The notes under the pieces: generated by a model | The model's input: the letters and a program-made list of their open reading frames with translations, nothing else | Told to the model about the DNA's origin: nothing | The model's database searches: none | Part shown: piece after piece, positions 1 to 5,871 of the stretch | Layout of the letters: every line of letters starts with the position of its first letter | Numbering within the stretch: the stretch's first letter is position 1 | Translations under genes and position numbers: made by a program | Assembly: GCA_043777895.1 (NCBI GenBank) | Contig: JAYWHD010000100.1 | Location: 1 to 8,070 of the forward strand | DNA: 8,070 nucleotides | Direction of reading: 5' to 3' | Origin: JBDLSY01 sp043777895 | GTDB lineage: Bacteria; Pseudomonadota; Gammaproteobacteria; Burkholderiales; Burkholderiaceae_C

Positions 1-909
1 CTAATAACTTCAAAAGCTATAGATACCGCACAAGCCATTTTGTACGAGCAAAAAAACACTGCCAATATTACTGTCGCGAATAAAGAGCTTGATAACCCCT
101 CCAAAGCCACAGACATTACACCAAAGGTATCGGCCAACGAACTGATACAAGCCAATAAAATTTTTAAAACTACAGACTGGAGTGCCGAACAACCTGAAGG
201 CATTAAAGAGCTGCTTGCTGCAATGCCGCATAGCTTAGAGTTACGTAAAAAAGCTCTACAACGTTACCGCGAAGAACGTGAAGGGAAAATAAAAACTAAT
301 TTAAGACAACTATTAATGGCTCAATCACTACCTGATGTTATTACTAGTGCAGTAAATTGGGTTAAGCAAACAGACGATGCAATGGCTCGTACCGATGGTT
401 ATAAATTACTCAATCGTGCAGCAGAACACCCCGAAGTACACGCTGTAATCAAACAAGGTATTCTTAACGAAAGCAACTCATTTGCCTTAGCAGCAGCTAT
501 TTGGGCACTTAGCTCACCAAATGTAGTAGACCCAGCTGAAGTACAAACTCTCGTACCTCGCCTGCACACGCTCACTCAACACGCGAATGACGACATACGT
601 GCTGCCAGCATACAAAGACTAGCGGACTGGGATCGCTCTAAAAAATACCTGACTCAAGATGTACAACGCCTACTTAGCGACTCTGTGGAAGATGTACGTA
701 TTGCCGCAATCGGTGCGACATCTATCGCATCAATGACTAATGATACACTTAAGCATCAGCTTTTTATTATGCTTAACGACATTAAACAAACCGAAGAATT
801 ACGCAGTATAGTCCACATGCAACTATCTCGTTTTGGTCTAAGTACTGTAGAATACGCAGCCTATCAAGCGGCACAAAAAATACTATTTAAAGAAGATAAG
901 CCAAAATAA
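1..909 (+). CDS. HEAT-repeat-like protein, 5' end missing
   Basis: The frame is open from the first base to a TAA at 907-909, giving 302 residues with no stop, so the gene most likely begins before the window. A TTG at 40 could formally start it, but it has no Shine-Dalgarno sequence and looks like an internal leucine. The second half is alpha-helical and has HEAT-like units: DDIRAASIQRLADW (window residues 197-210) and DSVEDVRIAAIGATSIA (227-243). These have the Asp/Val-Arg-x-Ala-Ala pattern typical of HEAT or PBS-lyase-type repeats. The first 60 residues or so are polar and low in complexity, perhaps a linker. No catalytic motif is visible. HEAT repeats usually act as protein-binding scaffolds; the partner is unknown. 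Local GC over 481-720 is about 50%, clearly above the genes that follow. The missing N-terminus could hold a signal peptide or membrane anchor. Confidence 0.7.
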   Translation, partial: LITSKAIDTAQAILYEQKNTANITVANKELDNPSKATDITPKVSANELIQANKIFKTTDWSAEQPEGIKELLAAMPHSLELRKKALQRYREEREGKIKTNLRQLLMAQSLPDVITSAVNWVKQTDDAMARTDGYKLLNRAAEHPEVHAVIKQGILNESNSFALAAAIWALSSPNVVDPAEVQTLVPRLHTLTQHANDDIRAASIQRLADWDRSKKYLTQDVQRLLSDSVEDVRIAAIGATSIASMTNDTLKHQLFIMLNDIKQTEELRSIVHMQLSRFGLSTVEYAAYQAAQKILFKEDKPK

Positions 910-938
910 ACATAAATATTATCTAATTATTAACAAGG

Positions 939-944
939 AGATTA
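939..944 (+). promoter_or_regulatory. Ribosome binding site of first secreted paralogue
   Basis: An AAGGAG-type Shine-Dalgarno sequence lies in the context taacaaggagattactATG. The same context, with a few changes, precedes the second paralogue at 1481-1498, so the translation signal was duplicated with the gene. Confidence 0.65.
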
Positions 945-946
945 CT

Positions 947-1438
947 ATGAAAGTTTTAAACAAAATATCAACTTTAAGTGCCAAAAGTTTGTTTTTAGGT
1001 ACGCTACTACTTAGTTCTGGAGTAGTAAGTGCATCTAGTGAATTCCCTGGTGCAGTTGTGTGTGAAGTTAATAAAGTATCAAATGAAGCAACGCTTAGCA
1101 AACAATGTAAACAGCCTTTAGGAAAAATATCTGGTAAGCAGTCGGTTAATGTAAATTTATACGTGGGAGGATATACTAATGATCAAAATATAATAGGCTA
1201 TGATTACAATCGCTATGTAGGCTTGAGATTTTATCGTAATGGTATGATAGTTAAGCAGTACAGAAAAATAATACCTAAAGTTTATATTACAGAAGGAGAC
1301 TCCTATAAAGCATGGCATTACACTTATGAAGAAAAATATAGATTTACAACTAACCAAGGCGAACATGTTTATCACCTTGAAGCCTCCACAACGACTTCTA
1401 AACAGGGTTCTTTTAGAATGGTTTTAAGTGTTTGGTAG
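947..1438 (+). CDS. Small secreted protein of unknown function, paralogue A
   Basis: I do not recognise this 163-residue protein. The N-terminus is a clear Sec signal peptide: lysines at 2, 6 and 13, a hydrophobic stretch at about 14-26, and a VSA cleavage motif at 27-29. The mature part would begin near Ser30 and is rich in beta-forming and aromatic residues. Cys39 and Cys54 (CX14C) are the only cysteines and probably form a disulfide after export. RYVGLRFYRNG (89-99) and a Tyr/Glu/Lys-rich stretch near 126-133 align with the next gene. There is no lipobox, LPxTG motif or membrane anchor, so a periplasmic or released protein is expected. The start has a strong AAGGAG site. It lies 37 bases after the HEAT-like gene and 60 bases before its paralogue. 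It could be an adhesin-like, inhibitor or host-interaction protein; nothing visible decides among these. Confidence 0.75.
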   Translation: MKVLNKISTLSAKSLFLGTLLLSSGVVSASSEFPGAVVCEVNKVSNEATLSKQCKQPLGKISGKQSVNVNLYVGGYTNDQNIIGYDYNRYVGLRFYRNGMIVKQYRKIIPKVYITEGDSYKAWHYTYEEKYRFTTNQGEHVYHLEASTTTSKQGSFRMVLSVW

Positions 1439-1446
1439 TTATTAAA

Positions 1447-1479
1447 CATAATCTAATCATAATCTAATCATAATCTAAT
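1447..1479 (+). repeat. Three perfect 11-bp direct repeats
   Basis: The unit cataatctaat occurs three times without a break (1447-1457, 1458-1468, 1469-1479), between the stop of paralogue A and the ribosome binding site of paralogue B. Each unit contains CATAAT, one base from the sigma70 -10 consensus, and 11 bp is close to one helical turn. The matching region before paralogue A (907-930) has only a single related stretch (attatctaatt). The array therefore expanded after or during the duplication. A role in transcription is inference. Confidence 0.85.
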
Positions 1480-1498
1480 TGTTAACAAGGAAATTAGC

Positions 1499-1993
1499 AT
1501 GAAAATTTTGAATAAAATATCAAATTTAAGTGCTAAAAGTCTGTTTTTAGGTACGCTCATATTTAGTATGAGTGTTGTTAGTGCTAAGATTTGTACTGCA
1601 TTTAAAGATCCTACTGAATCCAATTTACAAAAAAAGTGTAGGCTTACTTCTTCCATAATTGGGAAAACCAAAGTCGTTGTAAATGTAAAATTAAGTGGTC
1701 TTTCTTTATATGACACCACAACTCTTTTTGATGATGATAAAAGTAAACGTTATATTGGTATAAGATTTTACAAAGGACAAAATATGATTCAACGTCGTAG
1801 AATAGAATTAATCGCCTCTTCTAATAGAGATCTTCCAAGTCAGTTTTTTTATGAAAAAAAATACTCTTTTAGTAAAGATTATACTTTTTACACAAGCGAA
1901 TATGATAAATCAGAATACAGTATAGAGATATCATCAACGTTCGCACTGAAAGATATTTTCTCATTAACTCTTGATGTACCGTCATTTCCATAG
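1499..1993 (+). CDS. Small secreted protein of unknown function, paralogue B
   Basis: This 164-residue protein is a tandem paralogue of the preceding gene. The 29-residue signal peptides match at 23 positions (70 of 87 bases), both ending in VVSA. The mature parts share only scattered residues. Conserved points are a CX14C pair (Cys32, Cys47), KRYIGIRFYKG (83-93 against RYVGLRFYRNG) and FYEKKYSF (117-124 against YEEKYRF). Cleavage after Ala29 would leave Lys30 at the mature N-terminus. The start is supported by an AAGGA site at 1487-1491. Unlike paralogue A, it has the 11-bp repeat array upstream. A run of seven T, an ATG and eight A lies at 1844-1861 within the gene, in frame. Function is unknown. 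The fold is probably a small disulfide-bonded beta-rich domain, by inference. Confidence 0.75.
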   Translation: MKILNKISNLSAKSLFLGTLIFSMSVVSAKICTAFKDPTESNLQKKCRLTSSIIGKTKVVVNVKLSGLSLYDTTTLFDDDKSKRYIGIRFYKGQNMIQRRRIELIASSNRDLPSQFFYEKKYSFSKDYTFYTSEYDKSEYSIEISSTFALKDIFSLTLDVPSFP

Positions 1994-2033
1994 ATTTTAA
2001 CATTATTAAACATCGCAACTATTTGAAATACAG

Positions 2034-2042
2034 TGCTATAGT
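2034..2042 (+). promoter_or_regulatory. Possible extended -10 promoter for rpiA
   Basis: TGCTATAGT fits the extended -10 form TGnTATAAT with one mismatch. No good -35 box lies 16-18 bases upstream, which extended -10 promoters can tolerate. Transcription would start near 2049, leaving about 44 untranslated bases before rpiA. This is a sequence-only prediction. Confidence 0.4.
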
Positions 2043-2092
2043 TAGCAACATAATTAGTTTAAGCACTTATTATTTTAATAAAAACTCTTTAA

Positions 2093-2800
2093 ATGATACA
2101 AACACCCAAACAACAAAATTTAAAAATTGATGTGGCAAAAGCAGCTATTGCCTATATTCCAGAAGGACAAGTCATTGGAGTAGGTACAGGATCTACTATT
2201 AACTTTTTTATTGACGAGCTATACGCTGTTAAAAATAAAATATGTGGAGCAGTTGCTAGTAGTGAAATAACTGCTATAAAACTAAAAGAAATTGGAATCC
2301 CAGTTATAGCATTAAATGATATTAATTATCTTGATATATATATTGATGGGGCTGACGAAATAGACAGTACTGGTGCTATGATAAAAGGAGGTGGGGCAGC
2401 CTTAACACGTGAGAAAATAATTGCAGCAATGGCAAAATCTTTTATATGTATTGTAGATTCAAGTAAGGTAGTAGACTGTTTAGGCAATTTTCCTTTACCG
2501 ATAGAAGTTATACCTATGGCAAGCGGACAGATCATTCGCCAAATAGCCGAGTGGGGGGGGCATGCAAACCTTAGAATCAATTATAAAAATAATAATAGTG
2601 TTTTAATTACAGACAATGGTAATGTCATTTTAGACGTTACTGGCATAAGCTATGACGATGCTAAATATTGGGAATCAAAATTTAACTCAATAGTTGGTGT
2701 AGTCACTGTTGGGATTTTTGCTGCACGTGCAGCAGACATAGCGTTAATAGCTAATTACTCTGGAATAACTGTTCAAAATTACTCAAAAGTATTTTCATAA
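2093..2800 (+). CDS. rpiA: Ribose-5-phosphate isomerase A
   Basis: This enzyme interconverts ribose 5-phosphate and ribulose 5-phosphate in the cytoplasmic non-oxidative pentose phosphate pathway, supplying ribose for nucleotides. The 235 residues are slightly more than the E. coli enzyme (219). Key parts are all present: GTGSTINFFID (31-41, phosphate loop), DGADE (85-89) and KGGGAALTREK (98-108). Asp85, Asp88, Lys98, Glu107 and Lys125 correspond to E. coli Asp81, Asp84, Lys94, Glu103 and Lys121 with a constant offset of four, so the enzyme should be active. The ATG at 2093 has no clear Shine-Dalgarno sequence, but it places the family N-terminus correctly. The gene is probably transcribed from its own promoter, since 99 bases separate it from the secreted paralogues. 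An eight-G run (2553-2560) lies in codons 154-156 (Trp-Gly-Gly). Confidence 0.95.
   Translation: MIQTPKQQNLKIDVAKAAIAYIPEGQVIGVGTGSTINFFIDELYAVKNKICGAVASSEITAIKLKEIGIPVIALNDINYLDIYIDGADEIDSTGAMIKGGGAALTREKIIAAMAKSFICIVDSSKVVDCLGNFPLPIEVIPMASGQIIRQIAEWGGHANLRINYKNNNSVLITDNGNVILDVTGISYDDAKYWESKFNSIVGVVTVGIFAARAADIALIANYSGITVQNYSKVFS
2553..2560 (+). repeat. Eight-G homopolymer inside rpiA
   Basis: Eight consecutive G bases span codons 154-156 (TGG GGG GGG). It is the only G or C run of this length that I noticed in the window. The rpiA frame requires exactly this count, so gain or loss of one base would truncate the enzyme. Confidence 0.9.
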
Positions 2801-2872
2801 AAGTTCTATTCATAATATAGCGTAAAACATATTTATAAAAAAATAAAATTATAAAAAATAAAGGAAATATAT

Positions 2873-3529
2873 ATGATTGATTGGATGTTCAATTTAGATA
2901 AAAGTATGGGTGAATTTATTAGTATATATGGTTCTTGGATTTATTTTTTGCTGGGTAGTATTGTCTTTGCTGAGACAGGTTTAATTGTTTTTGCTTTTTT
3001 ACCAGGCGATACTTTACTATTTGCTGCTGGAAGCTACGCAGCTTCTGGAAAAATAGATATTTGGATCTTAATACCTATTGTAGTATTTACAGCAGTTATT
3101 GGAAATACAGTTAATGCTCTGATTGCTCGTTGGATTTATAGAAAATATGGTGACGAAATTTTTAGTGGTAAATTGAAATGGTTAGATGCAAAATCTTTGA
3201 AAAGAACACAAGAATTTTACAATAAACATGGTGGAAAAACACTTATCTTAGCAAGATTTATACCAATATTACGTACTTTTGCACCATTCATTGCTGGGCT
3301 GTCTGGTATGCAGTTGATGCGTTTTCAAGCTTATAATATTTTAGGTGCTTTTTTATGGGGTGCTGGTTTACTGTGGTTAGGCTTTCTGTTTGGCAATGTA
3401 CCATTTATTAAAAATCATTTAGATTTAATTATTTTAGCCGGTTTAGCTGCTGCTGTTATTCCAACTACTTTAGGTTTGTTATGGAGCTTTTTTAAAAATA
3501 AATATCTTAAACATAAAGTTAAGAATTAA
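2873..3529 (+). CDS. DedA-family integral membrane protein
   Basis: This 218-residue polytopic inner-membrane protein belongs to the DedA (SNARE-associated) family, which includes undecaprenyl-phosphate and phospholipid translocases and E. coli YqjA/YghB. Visible signatures are FAETGLIVFAFLPGDTLLF (32-50) and LARFIPILRTFAPFIAG (126-142). Glu34 and Asp46 have the same 12-residue spacing as the functionally important YqjA Glu39/Asp51, and Arg128/Arg134 match the YqjA Arg130/Arg136 pair. Hydrophobic segments lie at about 21-53, 63-88, 124-142, 152-174 and 183-206, and the C-terminus is a short basic tail. The start has a good AAGGA site (2861-2865), seven bases upstream. It follows rpiA by 72 AT-rich bases on the same strand. 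The exact substrate cannot be told from the sequence. DedA paralogues are hard to name individually, so no symbol is given. Confidence 0.9.
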   Translation: MIDWMFNLDKSMGEFISIYGSWIYFLLGSIVFAETGLIVFAFLPGDTLLFAAGSYAASGKIDIWILIPIVVFTAVIGNTVNALIARWIYRKYGDEIFSGKLKWLDAKSLKRTQEFYNKHGGKTLILARFIPILRTFAPFIAGLSGMQLMRFQAYNILGAFLWGAGLLWLGFLFGNVPFIKNHLDLIILAGLAAAVIPTTLGLLWSFFKNKYLKHKVKN

Positions 3530-3551
3530 TACTTATAATTAACAGTATAAC

Positions 3552-3572
3552 ATATATATTAAGAATATATAT
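3552..3572. repeat. AT-only inverted repeat before nth
   Basis: ATATATATT and AATATATAT form a perfect 9-bp inverted repeat around an AAG loop, 23 bases after the dedA-family stop. It has no GC pairs in the stem and no following T tract, so it is weak as a terminator. It could equally be a protein-binding palindrome or chance in AT-rich DNA. Confidence 0.5.
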
Positions 3573-3585
3573 TATGTAAACTAAA
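3570..3585 (+). repeat. 16-bp intergenic repeat, copy 1 (before nth)
   Basis: The sequence tattatgtaaactaaa is identical to 4302-4317 before selO. It begins with TATTAT, one base from the -10 consensus, and ATAACA at 3547-3552 sits 17 bases upstream with four of six -35 matches. A promoter for nth is possible. The repeat is seen directly; the role is inferred. Confidence 0.6.
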
Positions 3586-3616
3586 AATAATATGTCATTA
3601 TCTACTGATTTCGCTA

Positions 3617-3646
3617 AACGAATGAATAAGGAACGAATGAATAAGG
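3617..3646 (+). repeat. Perfect 15-bp tandem duplication over the nth start
   Basis: The unit aacgaatgaataagg occurs at 3617-3631 and 3632-3646. Each copy carries an in-frame ATG (3622 and 3637). The AAGGA formed at the junction (3628-3632) is placed as a ribosome binding site for the second ATG, four bases away. Because 15 is a multiple of three, the reading frame is kept. Confidence 0.9.
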
Positions 3647-4269
3647 CTCAAAGGTATCTTTTTTTTGATCGCTTGCGCAACTCTAATCCATCTCCAAAGA
3701 CAGAGTTAAAATATAATAATAATTTTGAATTACTAATTGCTGTACTATTATCTGCACAATCAACAGATATTAGCGTCAATAAAGCTACAAGTCGTTTGTT
3801 TGAAGTTGCACCTAGTCCACAGGCAATGCTAGAATTGGGGGTTTTAGGTGTTGAGGATTATATTAAAACTATTGGTTTATTTCACAATAAAGCTAAACAT
3901 ATTATTGCGACCTGTAATATTTTGATAGAAAAAAATAATGGATGTATACCAGAAGATAGAGTTTTTCTAGAGAATTTACCAGGTGTTGGTAGAAAAACAG
4001 CCAATGTTATTTTAAATACTGCTTTTGATTGGCCAGTTATCGCTGTAGATACGCACGTTTTTCGAATAGCTAATCGTACAGGACTAGCCCCTGCCTCAAA
4101 TGTACTTTCTGTTGAAAAGCAGCTAATGAAAAGAGTTCCTTTAATTTTTTTGATGTATGCACATCACTGGTTAATTCTCCACGGTCGTTATATTTGTAAA
4201 GCTAAGCTACCTATTTGTACTCAATGTATTGTTTGTGACGTTTGTCAATTTAAATATAAGAACATTTAA
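3637..4269 (+). CDS. nth: Endonuclease III (DNA glycosylase/AP lyase)
   Basis: This base-excision repair enzyme removes oxidised pyrimidines from DNA and cleaves at the abasic site. I chose the ATG at 3637, giving 210 residues (E. coli has 211), because MNKAQRYLFFDRLR matches the E. coli start MNKAKRLEILTRLR. With it, all key residues keep E. coli numbers: Lys120 in the helix-hairpin-helix LPGVGRKTA (114-122), Asp138 in AVDTHVFR, and Cys187, Cys194, Cys197 and Cys203 (CX6CX2CX5C) for the 4Fe-4S cluster. A ribosome binding site formed by a 15-bp duplication precedes it. The frame is also open from ATG 3592, which would add 15 residues (MSLSTDFAKRMNKER), and ATG 3622 lies within that extension. 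Neither has a Shine-Dalgarno sequence. The next gene, selO, is also linked to oxidative stress, though a shared purpose is speculative. Confidence 0.95.
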   Translation: MNKAQRYLFFDRLRNSNPSPKTELKYNNNFELLIAVLLSAQSTDISVNKATSRLFEVAPSPQAMLELGVLGVEDYIKTIGLFHNKAKHIIATCNILIEKNNGCIPEDRVFLENLPGVGRKTANVILNTAFDWPVIAVDTHVFRIANRTGLAPASNVLSVEKQLMKRVPLIFLMYAHHWLILHGRYICKAKLPICTQCIVCDVCQFKYKNI

Positions 4270-4301
4270 CTCAATATTTTATTTATTTTAATATATTTTA
4301 T

Positions 4302-4317
4302 TATTATGTAAACTAAA
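4302..4317 (+). repeat. 16-bp intergenic repeat, copy 2 (before selO)
   Basis: This is the second exact copy of tattatgtaaactaaa (see 3570-3585), 39 bases before the selO ATG. TATTAT could serve as a -10 box, but the bases 17 upstream (TTATTT) are a poor -35. I saw no further exact copy in the window. Confidence 0.6.
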
Positions 4318-4345
4318 TTATACTGATGCAAAAATATCAATTTTT

Positions 4346-4350
4346 AGGTG
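4346..4350 (+). promoter_or_regulatory. Ribosome binding site deciding the selO start
   Basis: AGGTG lies six bases before ATG 4357. The GTG at 4348 is in frame but falls inside this site, so it is not the likely start. Confidence 0.55.
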
Positions 4351-4356
4351 CTTTAT

Positions 4357-5871
4357 ATGATCTGGAATAATACATTCCACTCTTTTTTTAATCAACATCG
4401 AAATTTGTTTTTACAGGAAATATATCCTAAAAAACTAAAAAATGCTATGTTAATAGCGTGGAGTAAAAATTGTGCTAAGTCTATCAATGTTAATCATCGT
4501 ACAGTTGATTGGTTAAGTATGATGGATGGTCATAATTTACCTAAACAAAATGCTAGTTGTGCAACTGTTTACAGTGGACATCAATTTGGACAATGGGCAG
4601 GACAGCTAGGTGATGGACGGGCTATATTATTAGGTAGTATTCAAGTTGAAAGTATTGATTCCTTTAAAACAATTGAATTACAATTAAAAGGTAGTGGGCG
4701 AACTCCTTATAGTCGTGGTGGAGACGGTATGGCTGTTTTACGATCGTCAATTCGTGAGTTTTTGTGTAGCGAAGCAATAGCTGGTTTAAAAATTGCAACA
4801 ACGCGCGCACTCGCTTTAGTTCACAGTGAAGATTTGGTAATACGTGAGAAAATAGAAACTGCTGGCGTTGTGTTACGTACAGCCCCTAGTTTTATTCGCT
4901 TTGGACATTTTGAACACTTCGCAGTTAATCAAAATAAAAAAGCTTTGCAGCAATTAATCAATTATGTTGCCCAAAACTATTATCCCGAGGCAGCAGAATA
5001 CCCTGTTAATAGCGATATGCGTACTTTAGTTTTTTTTGATGCAGTTTGTCAAAAAATTGCTTATTTAATAGCTCAATGGCAGACTGTTGGTTTTTGTCAT
5101 GGAGTCATGAATACTGATAATATGTCTATTTTGGGCTTAACTTTAGATTATGGTCCTTTTGGGTTTTTAGACACGTTTGATATTAATCATATTTGTAATC
5201 ATAGTGATTATCACGGGCGTTATGCTTATAGCAAGCAACCAGAAATAGCTCTATGGAATTTAGCTTGTCTTGCACAAGCACTTTCTAGTACTTTACTAAG
5301 TATTAATAGTCATAATGTTTTGAATGATTCTTTAAATCGCTTTAATGAAAGTTTCCTATTATCACACACTACTTTATTTTTACATAAACTAGGTTTATCA
5401 GAAAATCTAATGAATATAGATGAAGGTAAAATATTGGTTAAGAAAACGTTAGAGATGCTACACCATACAAAAGCAGATATGACAGCCTTTTTTAGACGAC
5501 TATCGCATTGGGTGTCTCACTCATCCCCTACTAATTTTTTATGCGTTACTGATATTTGTATAAACCCAGATCACCCTGTTTTAAGTAGTTGGTTAATTGA
5601 CTATAAGTTCTATCAAGAGAAATATTTAGCAACTGGTATTAGTCGGTGTAAGTTAAGTCAAATGATGTTGGCTATTAATCCTAAATATATTTTAAGAAAT
5701 TATCTAGCTGAAGTAGCTATAAAAAAAGCAAGCCATGAACAAGACTATTCTGAAATTAATACGCTATTAACTTTACTAGAAAATCCGTTTGATGAACAGC
5801 CTATATATAACTCTTATGCTGAACCACCACCTGCCTGGGCTAGTGATTTAAAAGTTAGTTGCTCATCGTGA
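4357..5871 (+). CDS. selO: Protein adenylyltransferase SelO (YdiU family)
   Basis: SelO has an inverted-ATP pseudokinase fold and transfers AMP to Ser, Thr or Tyr of target proteins. In E. coli it modifies redox and metabolic enzymes. From ATG 4357 it has 504 residues; E. coli has 478. Signatures present: YSGHQFGQWAGQLGDGRA (about 72-89), QLKGSGRTPYSRGGDG (109-124), NTDNMSILG and LDYGPFGFLD. Lys111, Glu134, Asn255 and Asp264 have the spacing of Pseudomonas syringae SelO Lys113, Glu136, Asn253 and Asp262 within two residues, so it should be active. The C-terminus is the conserved VSCSS. Cys502 is the position of selenocysteine in animals (here TGC, not TGA), and Cys280 in HICNHSD matches the activation-loop cysteine that pairs with it in E. 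coli. The last 58 bases overlap rimI on the other strand. Confidence 0.95.
   Translation: MIWNNTFHSFFNQHRNLFLQEIYPKKLKNAMLIAWSKNCAKSINVNHRTVDWLSMMDGHNLPKQNASCATVYSGHQFGQWAGQLGDGRAILLGSIQVESIDSFKTIELQLKGSGRTPYSRGGDGMAVLRSSIREFLCSEAIAGLKIATTRALALVHSEDLVIREKIETAGVVLRTAPSFIRFGHFEHFAVNQNKKALQQLINYVAQNYYPEAAEYPVNSDMRTLVFFDAVCQKIAYLIAQWQTVGFCHGVMNTDNMSILGLTLDYGPFGFLDTFDINHICNHSDYHGRYAYSKQPEIALWNLACLAQALSSTLLSINSHNVLNDSLNRFNESFLLSHTTLFLHKLGLSENLMNIDEGKILVKKTLEMLHHTKADMTAFFRRLSHWVSHSSPTNFLCVTDICINPDHPVLSSWLIDYKFYQEKYLATGISRCKLSQMMLAINPKYILRNYLAEVAIKKASHEQDYSEINTLLTLLENPFDEQPIYNSYAEPPPAWASDLKVSCSS

Noticed and set aside
40..909. TTG at 40 as the start of the HEAT-like gene
   Set aside because: The frame is open to base 1 and the TTG has no ribosome binding site, so the gene is better treated as cut by the window edge.
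1447..1479. 11-bp repeats as a CRISPR array
   Set aside because: Units are directly adjacent, with no spacers, and are far too short.
919..1719. Minus-strand open frames opposite the two secreted genes
   Set aside because: They are mirror images of the duplicated leader region, have no family signature, and the plus-strand frames have signal peptides and ribosome binding sites.
2023..2042. TTGAAA and TATAGT as a -35/-10 pair before rpiA
   Set aside because: The gap is only eight bases, too short for sigma70. Only the extended -10 reading was kept.
3659..3666. Eight-T runs in nth (3659-3666) and selO (5030-5037) as contingency tracts
   Set aside because: Such A/T runs are expected at this base composition; nothing sets them apart.
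4270..4301. Intrinsic terminator after nth
   Set aside because: Only A/T-rich sequence without a GC-containing stem. The same holds after rpiA and after the dedA-family gene.
4348..4356. GTG 4348 as the selO start
   Set aside because: It falls within the AGGTG site that suits ATG 4357, and SelO proteins begin close to the (I/F)xN motif found just after that ATG.
5860..5871. Selenocysteine at the SelO C-terminus
   Set aside because: The codon is TGC (cysteine); the TGA that follows two serine codons is the stop.
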